Origin: Gammaproteobacteria bacterium
Lineage (GTDB): Bacteria; Pseudomonadota; Gammaproteobacteria; Eutrophobiales; Eutrophobiaceae
Length of the DNA stretch: 64,000 nt
Assembly: GCA_004297165.1 (NCBI GenBank)
Contig: SCUJ01000006.1
Span: 1,116,464-1,180,463 of the forward strand
Direction: 5' to 3'
A program made the translations under genes and the position numbers. The notes below the pieces were generated by a model. The model was not told the DNA's origin. It saw only the letters and a program-made list of their open reading frames with translations, and made no database searches. Of this stretch, positions 9,120 through 17,585 are shown piece after piece (position 1 is the first letter of the stretch; each line of letters begins with the position of its first letter).

Positions 9120-10195
9120 AAGCGATACGACAACACACAGCAACTCCATCAGTGCGGACGGACAAGATGAACGCCTATCGTGAACTCAAAGTGGACGGCT
9201 ACGAGCGGGTGCTCGAAATCGAGAATCCGGCTGCCGGGCTGCGGGCCTGGATCGCCTTGCACAACACCCGGCTCGGGCCCGCGCTGGGCGGCTGCCGCAT
9301 GTGGAACTATGCGTCCCGCGAGGCGGCGATTGAGGATGTGCTGCGGCTGTCCAAGGCCATGACCTACAAGAATGCGCTGGCCGGACTCGATTTCGGCGGC
9401 GGCAAGGCGACCATCTGGGGCGATTCGCGACAAAAGACCGAACCGCTCCTCGAGACGATGGGCGAGGCCGTCGAGTATCTGCACGGAACTTACGTCACGG
9501 CGGAAGACGTCGGCATGAGCTTCGAAGATATGAAGGTCTTCCGGCGCAAGACCCGCCACATCCCCTCCATCAATGCCGGCGATCCCGCGCCCGCGACAGC
9601 CAGGGGCATCTTCAACGGCATTCAAGCCGTATGCCGGCAGCTCGGCATCCGCGATCTCTCCGGATTGTCGGTCGCCGTGCAGGGCACGGGCAGCGTGGGT
9701 TATGTGCTGATCGGTCTGCTGATGAAGTCCGGTTGCCGGGTGACCGCCAGCGATCTGAACCAGGACCGCCTGAAAAAGGCCGTCAAGGATTACGGTGTGA
9801 CGACGGTGGGCGTGGACGAGATTTATGACACGGCCTGCGATATCTTCTCCCCATGCGCCCTCGGCGGCATCATCAACGCGGCGACCATCGAGCGGCTATC
9901 CAGGGCCGGGATCAAGGCGGTCGCCGGCTCCGCCAACAATCAGCTTGCCGAGGACGGACTGGCCGATGTCCTGCGCGAGCGCGGGATCCTCTATGCCCCG
10001 GACTTTGCCATCAACGCGGGCGGGGTTATCCTGCTCGCCGGAGAGACCCCCGCGGGTTTCGACCGGGAGTTGGTGGATAAGCGCCTGGAAGGGATCGGCC
10101 CGACGCTGATGAGGATCTTCGAGGCCTCGGAAAAGGAGCATAAAAGCACGGTGCGCATCGCGAACGAGATGGCGGAGGCGAGATTCAAGAGATGA
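9116..10195 (+). CDS. Glu/Leu/Phe/Val dehydrogenase, leucine dehydrogenase type
   Basis: NAD-dependent oxidative deamination of a branched-chain (or related) amino acid to the 2-oxo acid. Substrate-site blocks: LGPALGGCRMWNY, LSKAMTYKNALAGLDFGGGKATIWGD (the two catalytic lysines), TAEDVGMSFEDM, and the Rossmann motif VAVQGTGSVGYVLIG. GTG 9116 overlaps the DUF35 stop (GTGA) with GGAGG at 9102-9106; this gives 359 residues, normal for LeuDH. ATG 9167 is a possible later start. It supplies the 2-oxo acid for the dehydrogenase complex encoded upstream. Sequence alone does not separate Leu, Val and Phe specificity. Confidence 0.87.
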   Translation: MKAIRQHTATPSVRTDKMNAYRELKVDGYERVLEIENPAAGLRAWIALHNTRLGPALGGCRMWNYASREAAIEDVLRLSKAMTYKNALAGLDFGGGKATIWGDSRQKTEPLLETMGEAVEYLHGTYVTAEDVGMSFEDMKVFRRKTRHIPSINAGDPAPATARGIFNGIQAVCRQLGIRDLSGLSVAVQGTGSVGYVLIGLLMKSGCRVTASDLNQDRLKKAVKDYGVTTVGVDEIYDTACDIFSPCALGGIINAATIERLSRAGIKAVAGSANNQLAEDGLADVLRERGILYAPDFAINAGGVILLAGETPAGFDRELVDKRLEGIGPTLMRIFEASEKEHKSTVRIANEMAEARFKR

Positions 10196-11118
10196 ACTAC
10201 GAATACATGCGGCAACCGACGTATACCGGGCACCGGACCTTTCTGAAATTACCGACAAGCTGCGTCGGAGCGCCGGATGTGACCATCGTCGGCGTCCCCT
10301 TCGATCTGGGCACGACCAACCGGCCCGGCGCGCGCTTCGGACCCAGCGGCCTGCGGGATGTCAGCACCCTGCTGTCGCAGCGTACGAACGCTCATTTCCG
10401 CCTGAATCCCGCGGACGCGCTCACGATGATAGATGCCGGGGATTTCGAGGTCGCGAACAGTCAACTGGATCAGACCCTCGGTCTCATCGAGGAACAGGCC
10501 GGAAAGATCCCCGGCCATCTGGTGGCCCTCGGCGGGGATCACACCATCACCCTCCCCCTGCTGCGGGCGCTCATGCGAAGGACAGGTCAATGTCTCAGTC
10601 TCGTGCATTTCGATGCCCATGTGGACACCTGGAAGGACAACTTCGGCACGCCCGTGGGGCACGGCACGCCGTTTCATCTCGCCGCGCAGGAGCGGCTCAT
10701 CGATCCCCGCAAGAGCGTGCAGATCGGGATCCGCTCGCCCTGCGCCAACGAGATCATGGATTACACGCGGAACGAACTCGGCTTCACCATCATCACCGCG
10801 CGCGAGATCCATCGCATTGGAGACCTGGACGGGGTGATCCGGCGGATCCACGCCGTGGTCGGCGACAACCCGGCCTACCTGACCTTCGACATCGATTGCA
10901 TCGACCCTGCGCAGGCGCCGGGGACGGGCACGCCGGAGATCGGCGGGTTGTTCACCTGGCAGGCCCAGTACCTCCTCGACCATCTCGCCGATCTGGACTG
11001 GCGGGGCATGGATCTCGTCGAGGTGGCCCCCGCCTATGACCACGCGCAGATCACCGCGCTCGCCGGCGCGGCCTTCGTGTGGTCCTATCTCTGCGGATTA
11101 GCTTCCCGGAAAAGTTAA
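10192..11118 (+). CDS. ureohydrolase family protein (agmatinase/guanidino-acid hydrolase-like)
   Basis: Mn-dependent arginase/agmatinase fold, 308 residues. The metal ligands are complete: GGDHTITLP, VHFDAHVDTWKD, and FDIDCIDPAQAPGTGTPE. Hydrolysis of a guanidino group to urea plus an amine is the family reaction; agmatine, 4-guanidinobutyrate or another guanidino compound is possible. ATG 10192 overlaps the LeuDH stop (ATGA), so it is a genuine member of this catabolic operon, an unexpected partner for leucine oxidation. The gene ends overlapping the convergent MDR gene by four bases. Confidence 0.87.
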   Translation: MNYEYMRQPTYTGHRTFLKLPTSCVGAPDVTIVGVPFDLGTTNRPGARFGPSGLRDVSTLLSQRTNAHFRLNPADALTMIDAGDFEVANSQLDQTLGLIEEQAGKIPGHLVALGGDHTITLPLLRALMRRTGQCLSLVHFDAHVDTWKDNFGTPVGHGTPFHLAAQERLIDPRKSVQIGIRSPCANEIMDYTRNELGFTIITAREIHRIGDLDGVIRRIHAVVGDNPAYLTFDIDCIDPAQAPGTGTPEIGGLFTWQAQYLLDHLADLDWRGMDLVEVAPAYDHAQITALAGAAFVWSYLCGLASRKS

Positions 11119-12227
11119 GGGATCCTGACCACTATCTTGCCAAACATCTCCGGCCCCTCCATATACGTGAAGGCCGCCGGGGCATCGGCAAATTCGAACG
11201 TTTTGTCGATCACCGGTTTGATCTGGTGTTGCGCCATGAAGACCAGAAGGTTCGCGAAGTCCTTGCTCGATCCGACATAGACATTGGTGAGCCTGGCGTT
11301 GTGCTCTTTAAGGAGATCCTCCGGCGTCTCCCTGACGAAACCGCCCTCCGACAACCCGCCGATGAGCCCGATGTGTCCGCCGTCCGCGAGGCTCGCGATG
11401 GAATGCGGCAGGGTATCCTGGCCGCCCACCTCGAGGACGTTGGTGACGCCCTTTCTATCCGTGATCGCCAGCACTTCGTTTTCCCAGTCCGGATACGTGC
11501 GGTAATTCACCGTACCGAAGGCCCCCAGATCCTTGGCACGGGCGAGCTTCGCATCGCTCGAACTCGTGACGATCGCCCGTCCGCCCCCCGCTGCCGCGAG
11601 TTGCAAACCGAAGATCGAAACGCCGCCAGTCCCCAGCATCAGGACATAATCGTCGGGCTTCAACGCCGCGGCCTTGAACAAGGCATTCCAGGCCGTGACT
11701 GCGGCGCAGGGCAGTGTGGCTGCTTCTTCATACGAGAGATATTCGGGGATGGGCAGCACCGTGTCTTCCGTCGCCACCGCCAGTTCCGCCAGCATCCCGT
11801 TGCGAGGCTGATAACCCGAGGACTCACCATCCACCCATTTCACATCGAAGGTGGCAACCACGCGATCGCCGGGCTTGAAGCGGGTCACGCCGGGGCCTAC
11901 CGCCGCGACCTCGCCCGCGCCGTCGGAAAGGATCGGGCTGCCGGTCATGTCCCGCGCGCCGCCCATGCCGATGCCGGACAGGGCATAGATATCCCGCCGG
12001 TTGAGGGAGGCGGCCTTGACCTTGATTAGCACCTCGCCGGCCTGCGGTTGCGGCGCCGGGAGGGTCTTCAGCACGAGGCCATAGCTGCTGCCGTCGGCCT
12101 TGCGTTCCAGTTGATATTGACGATAGGTGGCCTCGTCCGCCGCGCTGGCCGAGGCGATCATGACTGCGGAGATCGTAAGTCCGATAACTTGGGAGATTCC
12201 AATCTTGATAAGCGCTTTGATATTCAT
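11115..12227 (-). CDS. exported MDR-family (quinone reductase/alcohol dehydrogenase-like) oxidoreductase
   Basis: Medium-chain dehydrogenase/reductase of 370 residues with a GroES-like N-terminal domain (GEVLIKVKAASLNRRDIYALSG...DGAGEVAAVGPGVTRFKPGDRV) and a nucleotide-binding domain (MLGTGGVSIFGLQLAAAGG). There is no CxxCxxC structural-zinc lobe. ATG 12227 has GGAGG ten bases upstream and a clear signal peptide (KALIKIGISQVIGLTISAVMIASASA), so the protein is predicted to leave the cytoplasm, unusual for an NAD(P)-binding enzyme. Codons upstream of 12227 look untranslated. Substrate unknown. Confidence 0.85.
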   Translation of the reverse strand: MNIKALIKIGISQVIGLTISAVMIASASAADEATYRQYQLERKADGSSYGLVLKTLPAPQPQAGEVLIKVKAASLNRRDIYALSGIGMGGARDMTGSPILSDGAGEVAAVGPGVTRFKPGDRVVATFDVKWVDGESSGYQPRNGMLAELAVATEDTVLPIPEYLSYEEAATLPCAAVTAWNALFKAAALKPDDYVLMLGTGGVSIFGLQLAAAGGGRAIVTSSSDAKLARAKDLGAFGTVNYRTYPDWENEVLAITDRKGVTNVLEVGGQDTLPHSIASLADGGHIGLIGGLSEGGFVRETPEDLLKEHNARLTNVYVGSSKDFANLLVFMAQHQIKPVIDKTFEFADAPAAFTYMEGPEMFGKIVVRIP

Positions 12228-12367
12228 TGCGAGATAACCTCCGATTGGAAATGGAAACGGGAAAAGTTGCGGCAATCTTAGCAGAACGCCCTGCGCCAAA
12301 CAGCCTTTTGCGCCGTGAACAACCGCTGGCGTATGATGGTGGGCAGGACTCACACCAAGGCAAACCC

Positions 12368-13417
12368 ATGGCGCGCTTCAAGAAAAAAACCCTTACCGGC
12401 CTCGCCCGCACCTGCGGGTGAGCGGCCAAGATCGGTCCGGCGGTCTTGTCGGACGCGCTCTCAGGCCTGCCCAAACCGGACGATCCCAATCTGCTGGTCG
12501 GGATCGAAACGGCTGACGATGCCGCGGTTTACCGGCTCACGGACCAACTCGCCCTGATCAATACCCTCGATTTCATCACCCCGCCGGTGGATGACCCCTG
12601 GTGGTTCGGTCAGATCGCGGCGGCCAACGCCATCTCCGACGTTTATGCCATGGGCGGACGCCCGCTTACGGCGCTCAACATTGTCATGTTCCCGATCAAG
12701 GACCTGGACCCTGGGATGTTGAAGGAGATCCTGCGCGGCGGCCATGACAAGGTCGCCGAGGCCGGGGCGGTGCTCGCGGGGGGGCACAGCGTGGAAGATC
12801 CCGAACCCAAGTACGGGCTCTCGGTCAGTGGCCTGGTGCATCCCGATCGCATCCTCACCAACGCCGGGGCGAGACCTGGCGATGCCCTGGTGCTTACCAA
12901 ACCGCTCGGCACTGGCGTGCTGTTCAACGCGGTCCGCGCCGGGAAATTCCCCTATGGCGAACTGGAACGGGAGATATTACCGACAGTCGCCGCCCTGAAT
13001 GACAAGGCATTGCTGACAGCCTTGCGCTTTGAAGTGCATGCCTGCACGGATGTCACCGGTTTCGGCATCGCCGGACACGCCCTCGAGCTCGCCCGCGGCA
13101 GCGATACCCGGATCAGCCTGAAGTATCATGCCCTGCCCGTCTACCCCGGAGCGCTGGAGATGTACCGGAACGCGGTGACCACCGGCAGCAACGCCGGCAA
13201 CCGCTCGGTGTGCAACCCGTATCTCACCATGCGGGTCCGACTCACCAAGACCGACATGGAGATCCTCTTCGATCCGCAGACCTCGGGCGGACTGCTGTTC
13301 GCCCTGCCCGCGGATCGCGCCGATGAACTGGTCAAGGCGCTGCATGTTGCCGGGATCGCCGCGGCGGCGCGGGTCGGGGAAGTCGGTAAGGGACCGGCGG
13401 TATTGGAGATTAATTAA
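12368..13417 (+). CDS. selD: selenophosphate synthase SelD, selenocysteine-containing (in-frame UGA at 12419-12421)
   Basis: SelD makes selenophosphate from selenide and ATP for selenocysteine and 2-selenouridine. Standard reading stops at TGA 12419, but reading through it joins ATG 12368 (AAGG seven bases upstream) to the main frame. The N-terminus then reads TGLARTCG-U-AAKIGPAVL, the SelD active-site loop in which residue 18 is Cys or Sec. Total 349 residues, normal for the family. Other blocks: ETADDAAVYRL, AGGHSVEDPEPKYGLSVSG, TDVTGFGIAGHALELARG and FDPQTSGGLL. A hairpin immediately after the UGA supports recoding. The cell must therefore have SelA, SelB and tRNA-Sec, not seen in this window. 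Confidence 0.93.
12427..12448 (+). promoter_or_regulatory. bacterial SECIS-like hairpin downstream of the selD UGA
   Basis: The 5' arm CAAGATC (12427-12433) pairs with GGTCTTG (12442-12448), seven base pairs including one G-U, around the 8-base loop GGTCCGGC. It starts five bases after the UGA (12419-12421), and the loop begins GGU, as expected for SelB recognition in bacterial SECIS elements. Folding was done by eye. Confidence 0.75.
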
Positions 13418-13439
13418 TTAGTACGGATCCAACCGATGC

Positions 13440-14096
13440 TCAGGCTGACGCATATCGCAAGACCGCCACAAAATGGCAGCAGGAGCCGGTAACCACAAAG
13501 AGGTGCCAGATAAAGTGGGCAAAGCGCACGCGGTGATCCATTAGAAAAAACACCACGCCCAGGGTGTAAGCCAGGCCTCCGCCCAACAACCATAAAAATC
13601 CCGGAAGCGGCATCGATTCCAGCATGGGTTGCGCCGCGATGACCACGATCCAGCCCATGGCCAGATACAGCGAGATGGAAAATTTCGGATAGCGGGTCCC
13701 GAACACTGTTTTCATGAAAATCCCGGCCAACGCCAGGCCCCACACAATCCCGAACAACGTCCAGCCCCAGGCGCCGCGCAGAATGCCGAGCGTGAACGGC
13801 GTATAGGTGCCGGCGATCAGCAGGTAGATGGCGCAGTGATCGACTATCAGGAATATATTTTTGTATTTGCCGACAGGAAGGGCGTGATAGATCATCGATG
13901 CCAGATAGAGCAACAGCAGTGTTGCCCCGAAAACGCTGGCGCCGACCACCGCCATGCCGCCATCCTGCATTGCGCCGATAATCAGCACGGGCAGGGCCGC
14001 GAGAGCCGCCAGCATCGCCACGCCGTGGCTGAGCGCGTTGGCGAATTCCTCCCGGTAAGTCTGGATCCGTCTGATGATTCGGTTACCGGCGATCAC
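13440..14096 (-). CDS. hemolysin III / TrhA family (PAQR-like) membrane protein
   Basis: Seven-helix membrane protein of the HlyIII/YqfA family. Conserved motifs are REEFANALSHG at the N-terminus, SMIYHALP, IVDHCAIYLLIAGTYTPFTLG and the C-terminal HFIWHLFVVTGSCCHF; the histidines and the serine/aspartate form the putative zinc site of PAQR folds. GTG 14096 gives 218 residues, the family length, and lies just downstream of the Hcp stop. A longer frame to 14198 overlaps Hcp and is improbable. In E. coli the family affects membrane energetics. It converges on selD with a 22-base gap. Confidence 0.85.
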   Translation of the reverse strand: MIAGNRIIRRIQTYREEFANALSHGVAMLAALAALPVLIIGAMQDGGMAVVGASVFGATLLLLYLASMIYHALPVGKYKNIFLIVDHCAIYLLIAGTYTPFTLGILRGAWGWTLFGIVWGLALAGIFMKTVFGTRYPKFSISLYLAMGWIVVIAAQPMLESMPLPGFLWLLGGGLAYTLGVVFFLMDHRVRFAHFIWHLFVVTGSCCHFVAVLRYASA

Positions 14097-14115
14097 TGGT
14101 AATGCCCGCCGATCG

Positions 14116-14622
14116 TTACTGGCGCCATTCCACGTTCTCCGGGACCTTCCACCCGAAATGGTAATCCAGCCCGAGGTCTTCCTTGTTGTCATTGCCAATC
14201 ACGGCATTCTTGCTGTACTCGAAGCGGACGCGGTCGAACAGCATGGTGATATGTTCCTTGAAAAAACTGTCATCGATACTGCCGCCGGTGACAATGGATT
14301 TGATCACGACATCTTCCATTTTGATGTACACATATTTTGTCGCCGCCTCCCGCTTCCCCACAGCGGGCGTGACACTGAATTCGACACTGGGAATGGTGCC
14401 GCCTTGCGCAAACACCAGGCGGATGCCGGCACTGTCCATTCCGATTGGTTTGATGATGGATAACTCGTCGAAAACAGTCTTCCCGCCATTGCTGCCCGGA
14501 GTCGTTTTCCGGTTGCCGGTCATAGCCCAGTTCCACGACAAAACTTCAGACCATCCCTTGTATTTGAAAATCTTTGCCTCTCCGAGTATCCCTTCCATTT
14601 TCATGTGCATTTGTAACGGCAT
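14116..14622 (-). CDS. hcp: Hcp-family type VI secretion tube protein (orphan)
   Basis: ATG 14622 follows GGAGG with six-base spacing, giving 168 residues, the Hcp length. Family features: MHMKMEGILGEAK at the N-terminus, WSEVLSWNW, YVYIKMEDVVIKSIVTGGS, then the C-terminal DRVRFEYSKNAVIGND...FGWKVPENVEW. Hcp hexamers stack as the inner tube of the type VI secretion apparatus and carry effectors. No other T6SS gene (tssBC, vgrG, clpV) is in the window, so this is an orphan copy that may serve a system elsewhere. Downstream of it, 19 bases away, is the hemolysin-III gene. Confidence 0.87.
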   Translation of the reverse strand: MPLQMHMKMEGILGEAKIFKYKGWSEVLSWNWAMTGNRKTTPGSNGGKTVFDELSIIKPIGMDSAGIRLVFAQGGTIPSVEFSVTPAVGKREAATKYVYIKMEDVVIKSIVTGGSIDDSFFKEHITMLFDRVRFEYSKNAVIGNDNKEDLGLDYHFGWKVPENVEWRQ

Positions 14623-14864
14623 GGTGTGCCTCCGTAGCCAGGATTTACCTGAGAGCCCGGAAAGCATCGCCAGACTGGGAGGACCTGTAAGTAATAAACA
14701 GCATCCATTAGAACACATTAAATACGGATACCCTAAGTTATCCGCATACGGATGGTGAATTACACGGGTGGAACTATGGCGGGAATACAGCAATTCAGCG
14801 CGGATCGTCGCCAGAACCGTTAATTTGTGGAAGGTTCTATACGATCACACACTGAATACGTGGA
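14623..14864 (-). other. leader/intergenic region upstream of hcp with a small hairpin
   Basis: 242 bases between hcp and the dehydrogenase at 14865. On the minus strand it contains a CGGATA...TATCCG hairpin (about 14726-14745) and, nearer to hcp, a CAGG-TAAAT-CCTG stem before the ribosome site. No gene is evident. The structures suggest an untranslated leader, but I do not recognise a known riboswitch. Confidence 0.35.
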
Positions 14865-15782
14865 TTATAACCGCTTACTAGCAGCATTAAGCTCAACCCC
14901 GGTCAAATGCTCCAGCCAGCGGACCATCTCGCTGATGCTGGCGTCCTTCGTCGTGGCGGACTGAGCCTCCCGCCAGAGCCTTTGACCCGTCTCGGAAAGC
15001 TGAATGGGCAGGCCTTGCTCACCCGCGATCCGCATGGCGATGCCGATGTCCTTGACCATGAGATCGAGTTTGAAGGCGTCATCGAAGGCGCGATTGAAGA
15101 TGCGTTGCTTGAAATGGGTGCGGCTGACCCAGGACATGCCGGTGGATTCGTTGATGACATCGATCATTGTCTCGGGGTCGAGGCCGGCCCGTTTGCCGAT
15201 CAGGAGCCCTTCGGCGCTCGCCATGAAGTTCATGGCGGTGATGAGGTTGTTGATGCACTTCATGGTGTGGCCGCTGCCGACCGGTCCGAGATGATATATC
15301 TGCCTGCCCATGACCTCGAGCAGCGGACGCACCCGGTCTAGCGCCCCCGGCGTGCCCCCGGCCATGAACACCAGTTCGGCCCGCTCCGCGCCGGGACGCG
15401 CCCCCGATACCGGCGCATCAACCATGTCGATCCCGCGTTCGGCGAGCGCCGCGGCGGTCGCGGCGGTGATCCAGGGTTCCGCCGATGACGTGTCCAGCAC
15501 CAGGCCGCCGGGACGCAAGCCATGAACCAGACCCTGATCGCCCAGGACCACCTCGCGTACATACGTCCCGGAAGGCAGCATGGTGATGACGATCTCGGAA
15601 ACTGCCGCCACCTCGCGGGGGTTCGCGCCGATCCGGGCTTCGGGAAAATCATTGCGTATTGATTGCACCTGAGCGGGGTTGATGTCAAAGACAGTAAGCG
15701 GATATCCCGCCCGCGCGAGATGTCCCGCCATTGGCGCGCCCATGACCCCAAGACCGATGAAACCGACTGGCGTTTTATTCAT
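14865..15782 (-). CDS. NAD-binding 3-hydroxyisobutyrate / tartronate-semialdehyde reductase-type dehydrogenase
   Basis: Beta-hydroxyacid dehydrogenase of 305 residues. The N-terminal Rossmann motif is GLGVMGAPMA (11-19), the substrate motif DAPVSGARPGAE (about 122-133), and the catalytic lysine about K175 in GSGHTMKCINNL. Family members oxidise 3-hydroxyisobutyrate (valine breakdown) or reduce tartronate semialdehyde (glyoxylate route). Hydroxypyruvate-isomerase-like proteins occur at 995 and 29654, but these are exported, so a joint glyoxylate pathway is not supported. Specificity is undecided. It ends in the intergenic region before hcp. Confidence 0.87.
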   Translation of the reverse strand: MNKTPVGFIGLGVMGAPMAGHLARAGYPLTVFDINPAQVQSIRNDFPEARIGANPREVAAVSEIVITMLPSGTYVREVVLGDQGLVHGLRPGGLVLDTSSAEPWITAATAAALAERGIDMVDAPVSGARPGAERAELVFMAGGTPGALDRVRPLLEVMGRQIYHLGPVGSGHTMKCINNLITAMNFMASAEGLLIGKRAGLDPETMIDVINESTGMSWVSRTHFKQRIFNRAFDDAFKLDLMVKDIGIAMRIAGEQGLPIQLSETGQRLWREAQSATTKDASISEMVRWLEHLTGVELNAASKRL

Positions 15783-15794
15783 GGATGATTCTCT

Positions 15795-17585
15795 TCATAT
15801 TGTCTCTGGTAGAGTCGCGGCCGTCTCATTCCGCAACTGCTCCAGCAGGCCGGCGTAAACGCCCTGCTGTTCAAGCAATTGCGCGTGCGTACCCCGCTCC
15901 ACGATTCGCCCTTTATCCATTACCAGGATCTGATCCGAGTGCTGGATGGTGCTCAGACGGTGGGCGATCGCGATGACGGTCTTCTCCGCGAAGATCCTGT
16001 CGATGGCCTTCTTGATCAGATGTTCGGTCACGGAGTCCACGGAACTCGTGGCCTCGTCCAGCATGATGATCTCGGTGTGACTCGCGATCGCCCGCGCGAA
16101 GGAGACGAGCTGGGCCTGGCCGGAGGAGAGATTCGCTCCATTCTCGCGGACCTGGAAATCGTATTGCCCCGGCAGCTTTTCGATGAACTCGTGGGCGTAG
16201 ACGAATTGTGCGGCGGCCATTACCTCTTCATCACCGATCCCTGGGCGGCCGAGGCCGATATTCATCATCAGGCTTTCCTCGAACAGGAAGACATCCTGCT
16301 GCATGAGGGAAAAGATCCGTCCCAACTTGGATTTGGGGATGCTGGAAAGCTCCACGCCATTGACGCGAATGGAGCCCGCGTAATTGTCATAGGCGCGTGT
16401 CAGCAGTTTCAATATGGTCGTCTTGCCCGATCCGGTGCTGCCGACGAAGGCGATGTGTTCCCCCTTGCTCAGGGTGAAGGACACGCCCTGCAACACCCAG
16501 GGTCCGTCATCCTTGTATCGGAAGCGGACCTCGTTGAACTCCAGCGACCGGAATTCGCGCAGTTGATCCTCGAGCCAGGCCTGCTCCTGTACCTCGATCG
16601 TTTCCTGTTCTTCCATGGGTTGCTTGTAGATGTCGTCGATATGCTCCAGGGCCGCCAGCGCCCGCTGAATGGGGGCGATCTGGGAGGAGAAATCGCGGAT
16701 CGGCACGAAGACCTTGTCGAGGGTGTTGATGAAACCGATCAGCACGCCGATGCTCACGCTGCCGGCCAGCATCTCGCCGGCCCCGTACCAGATCATCAGG
16801 CCCATGGTGACCGCGGTGATCCCCTCGATGATGGAGAACAACACGGCGTCATAGATGTTGGAGAGCGACTGGCTCTCGAAAAACCGGCGCGTGTAACGGT
16901 TATAGACCTCCTCCACCTCCGCCTCGGCGCTGTAGAGTTGCACGGTCTTGATCCCCATCAGACACTCTTGCAGATAACCGGTGGACTGCGAAAAGATGAC
17001 CCGCGCGTCGTTGAAGACCTGGCGCAGACGCACCCGCAGCCAGGCGGTGACGAAATAGATCAGCGGCGCCGCCAACAGCAACACCAGCGTCAGGCGCCAG
17101 TGGATGGTGAACAGAAAAATCAGCAGGGCGACGGTGATGATGGAATCCCTGACGATGCTGAAGGCGCCCAGCGTGAAGGACTCGCTGATGGCCTCCAGAT
17201 CGCTGGTCAGCCGCGTCAGGGTCACGCCCATGGGCGTCCTGTCGTAGTACTTGCGCGGGAAATACAGCACCCTCTCGAACATCGCCTGGCGCATGTCGGT
17301 GATCGCATACTGGCCGGCCTTCTGCAGGGAATAGGTGTAGATGGAATCGACCAGGTAATTGCCAATCAGCACGGCAAGCAGCGCAAGGCAGGTCCAGGTG
17401 AGCCCGGCGTATTCGCCGCTCACGAGCTTGTGATCGACGATATACATTATGAGCCAGGGAAACAGGATGTTGCCGGCGACGGACAGGGGCATGACCAGCA
17501 GCGCGATCCATATCAGCCGGCGATACGGCTTGAGATAGCCGCCGAAGCGGCCGAGGAGTTCGCGATCGGGGATGAATTTCTTCAC
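15795..17585 (-). CDS. ABC exporter half-transporter, subunit with the complete catalytic site
   Basis: Six-helix exporter domain (about 1-320) followed by an ATPase domain: Walker A GSTGSGKTT (about 382-390), signature LSSGQAQLVSFARA, and Walker B IIMLDEATSSVDS with the catalytic glutamate. Translation starts at ATG 17585, overlapping the stop of the upstream ABC gene (ATGA), so the two halves are made together. The partner's Walker B glutamate is replaced, as in heterodimeric exporters such as TM287/288, LmrCD and MdlAB. The signature LSSGQ differs by one residue from LSGGQ. Substrate unknown; drugs or lipids are typical. Confidence 0.9.
   Translation of the reverse strand: MKKFIPDRELLGRFGGYLKPYRRLIWIALLVMPLSVAGNILFPWLIMYIVDHKLVSGEYAGLTWTCLALLAVLIGNYLVDSIYTYSLQKAGQYAITDMRQAMFERVLYFPRKYYDRTPMGVTLTRLTSDLEAISESFTLGAFSIVRDSIITVALLIFLFTIHWRLTLVLLLAAPLIYFVTAWLRVRLRQVFNDARVIFSQSTGYLQECLMGIKTVQLYSAEAEVEEVYNRYTRRFFESQSLSNIYDAVLFSIIEGITAVTMGLMIWYGAGEMLAGSVSIGVLIGFINTLDKVFVPIRDFSSQIAPIQRALAALEHIDDIYKQPMEEQETIEVQEQAWLEDQLREFRSLEFNEVRFRYKDDGPWVLQGVSFTLSKGEHIAFVGSTGSGKTTILKLLTRAYDNYAGSIRVNGVELSSIPKSKLGRIFSLMQQDVFLFEESLMMNIGLGRPGIGDEEVMAAAQFVYAHEFIEKLPGQYDFQVRENGANLSSGQAQLVSFARAIASHTEIIMLDEATSSVDSVTEHLIKKAIDRIFAEKTVIAIAHRLSTIQHSDQILVMDKGRIVERGTHAQLLEQQGVYAGLLEQLRNETAATLPETI

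Noticed and set aside
14640-14700. GCTCTCAGGTAAAT upstream of hcp resembles part of a glycine riboswitch
   Set aside because: Only one short motif matches; the rest of the aptamer is missing, and hcp is not a glycine-regulated gene.
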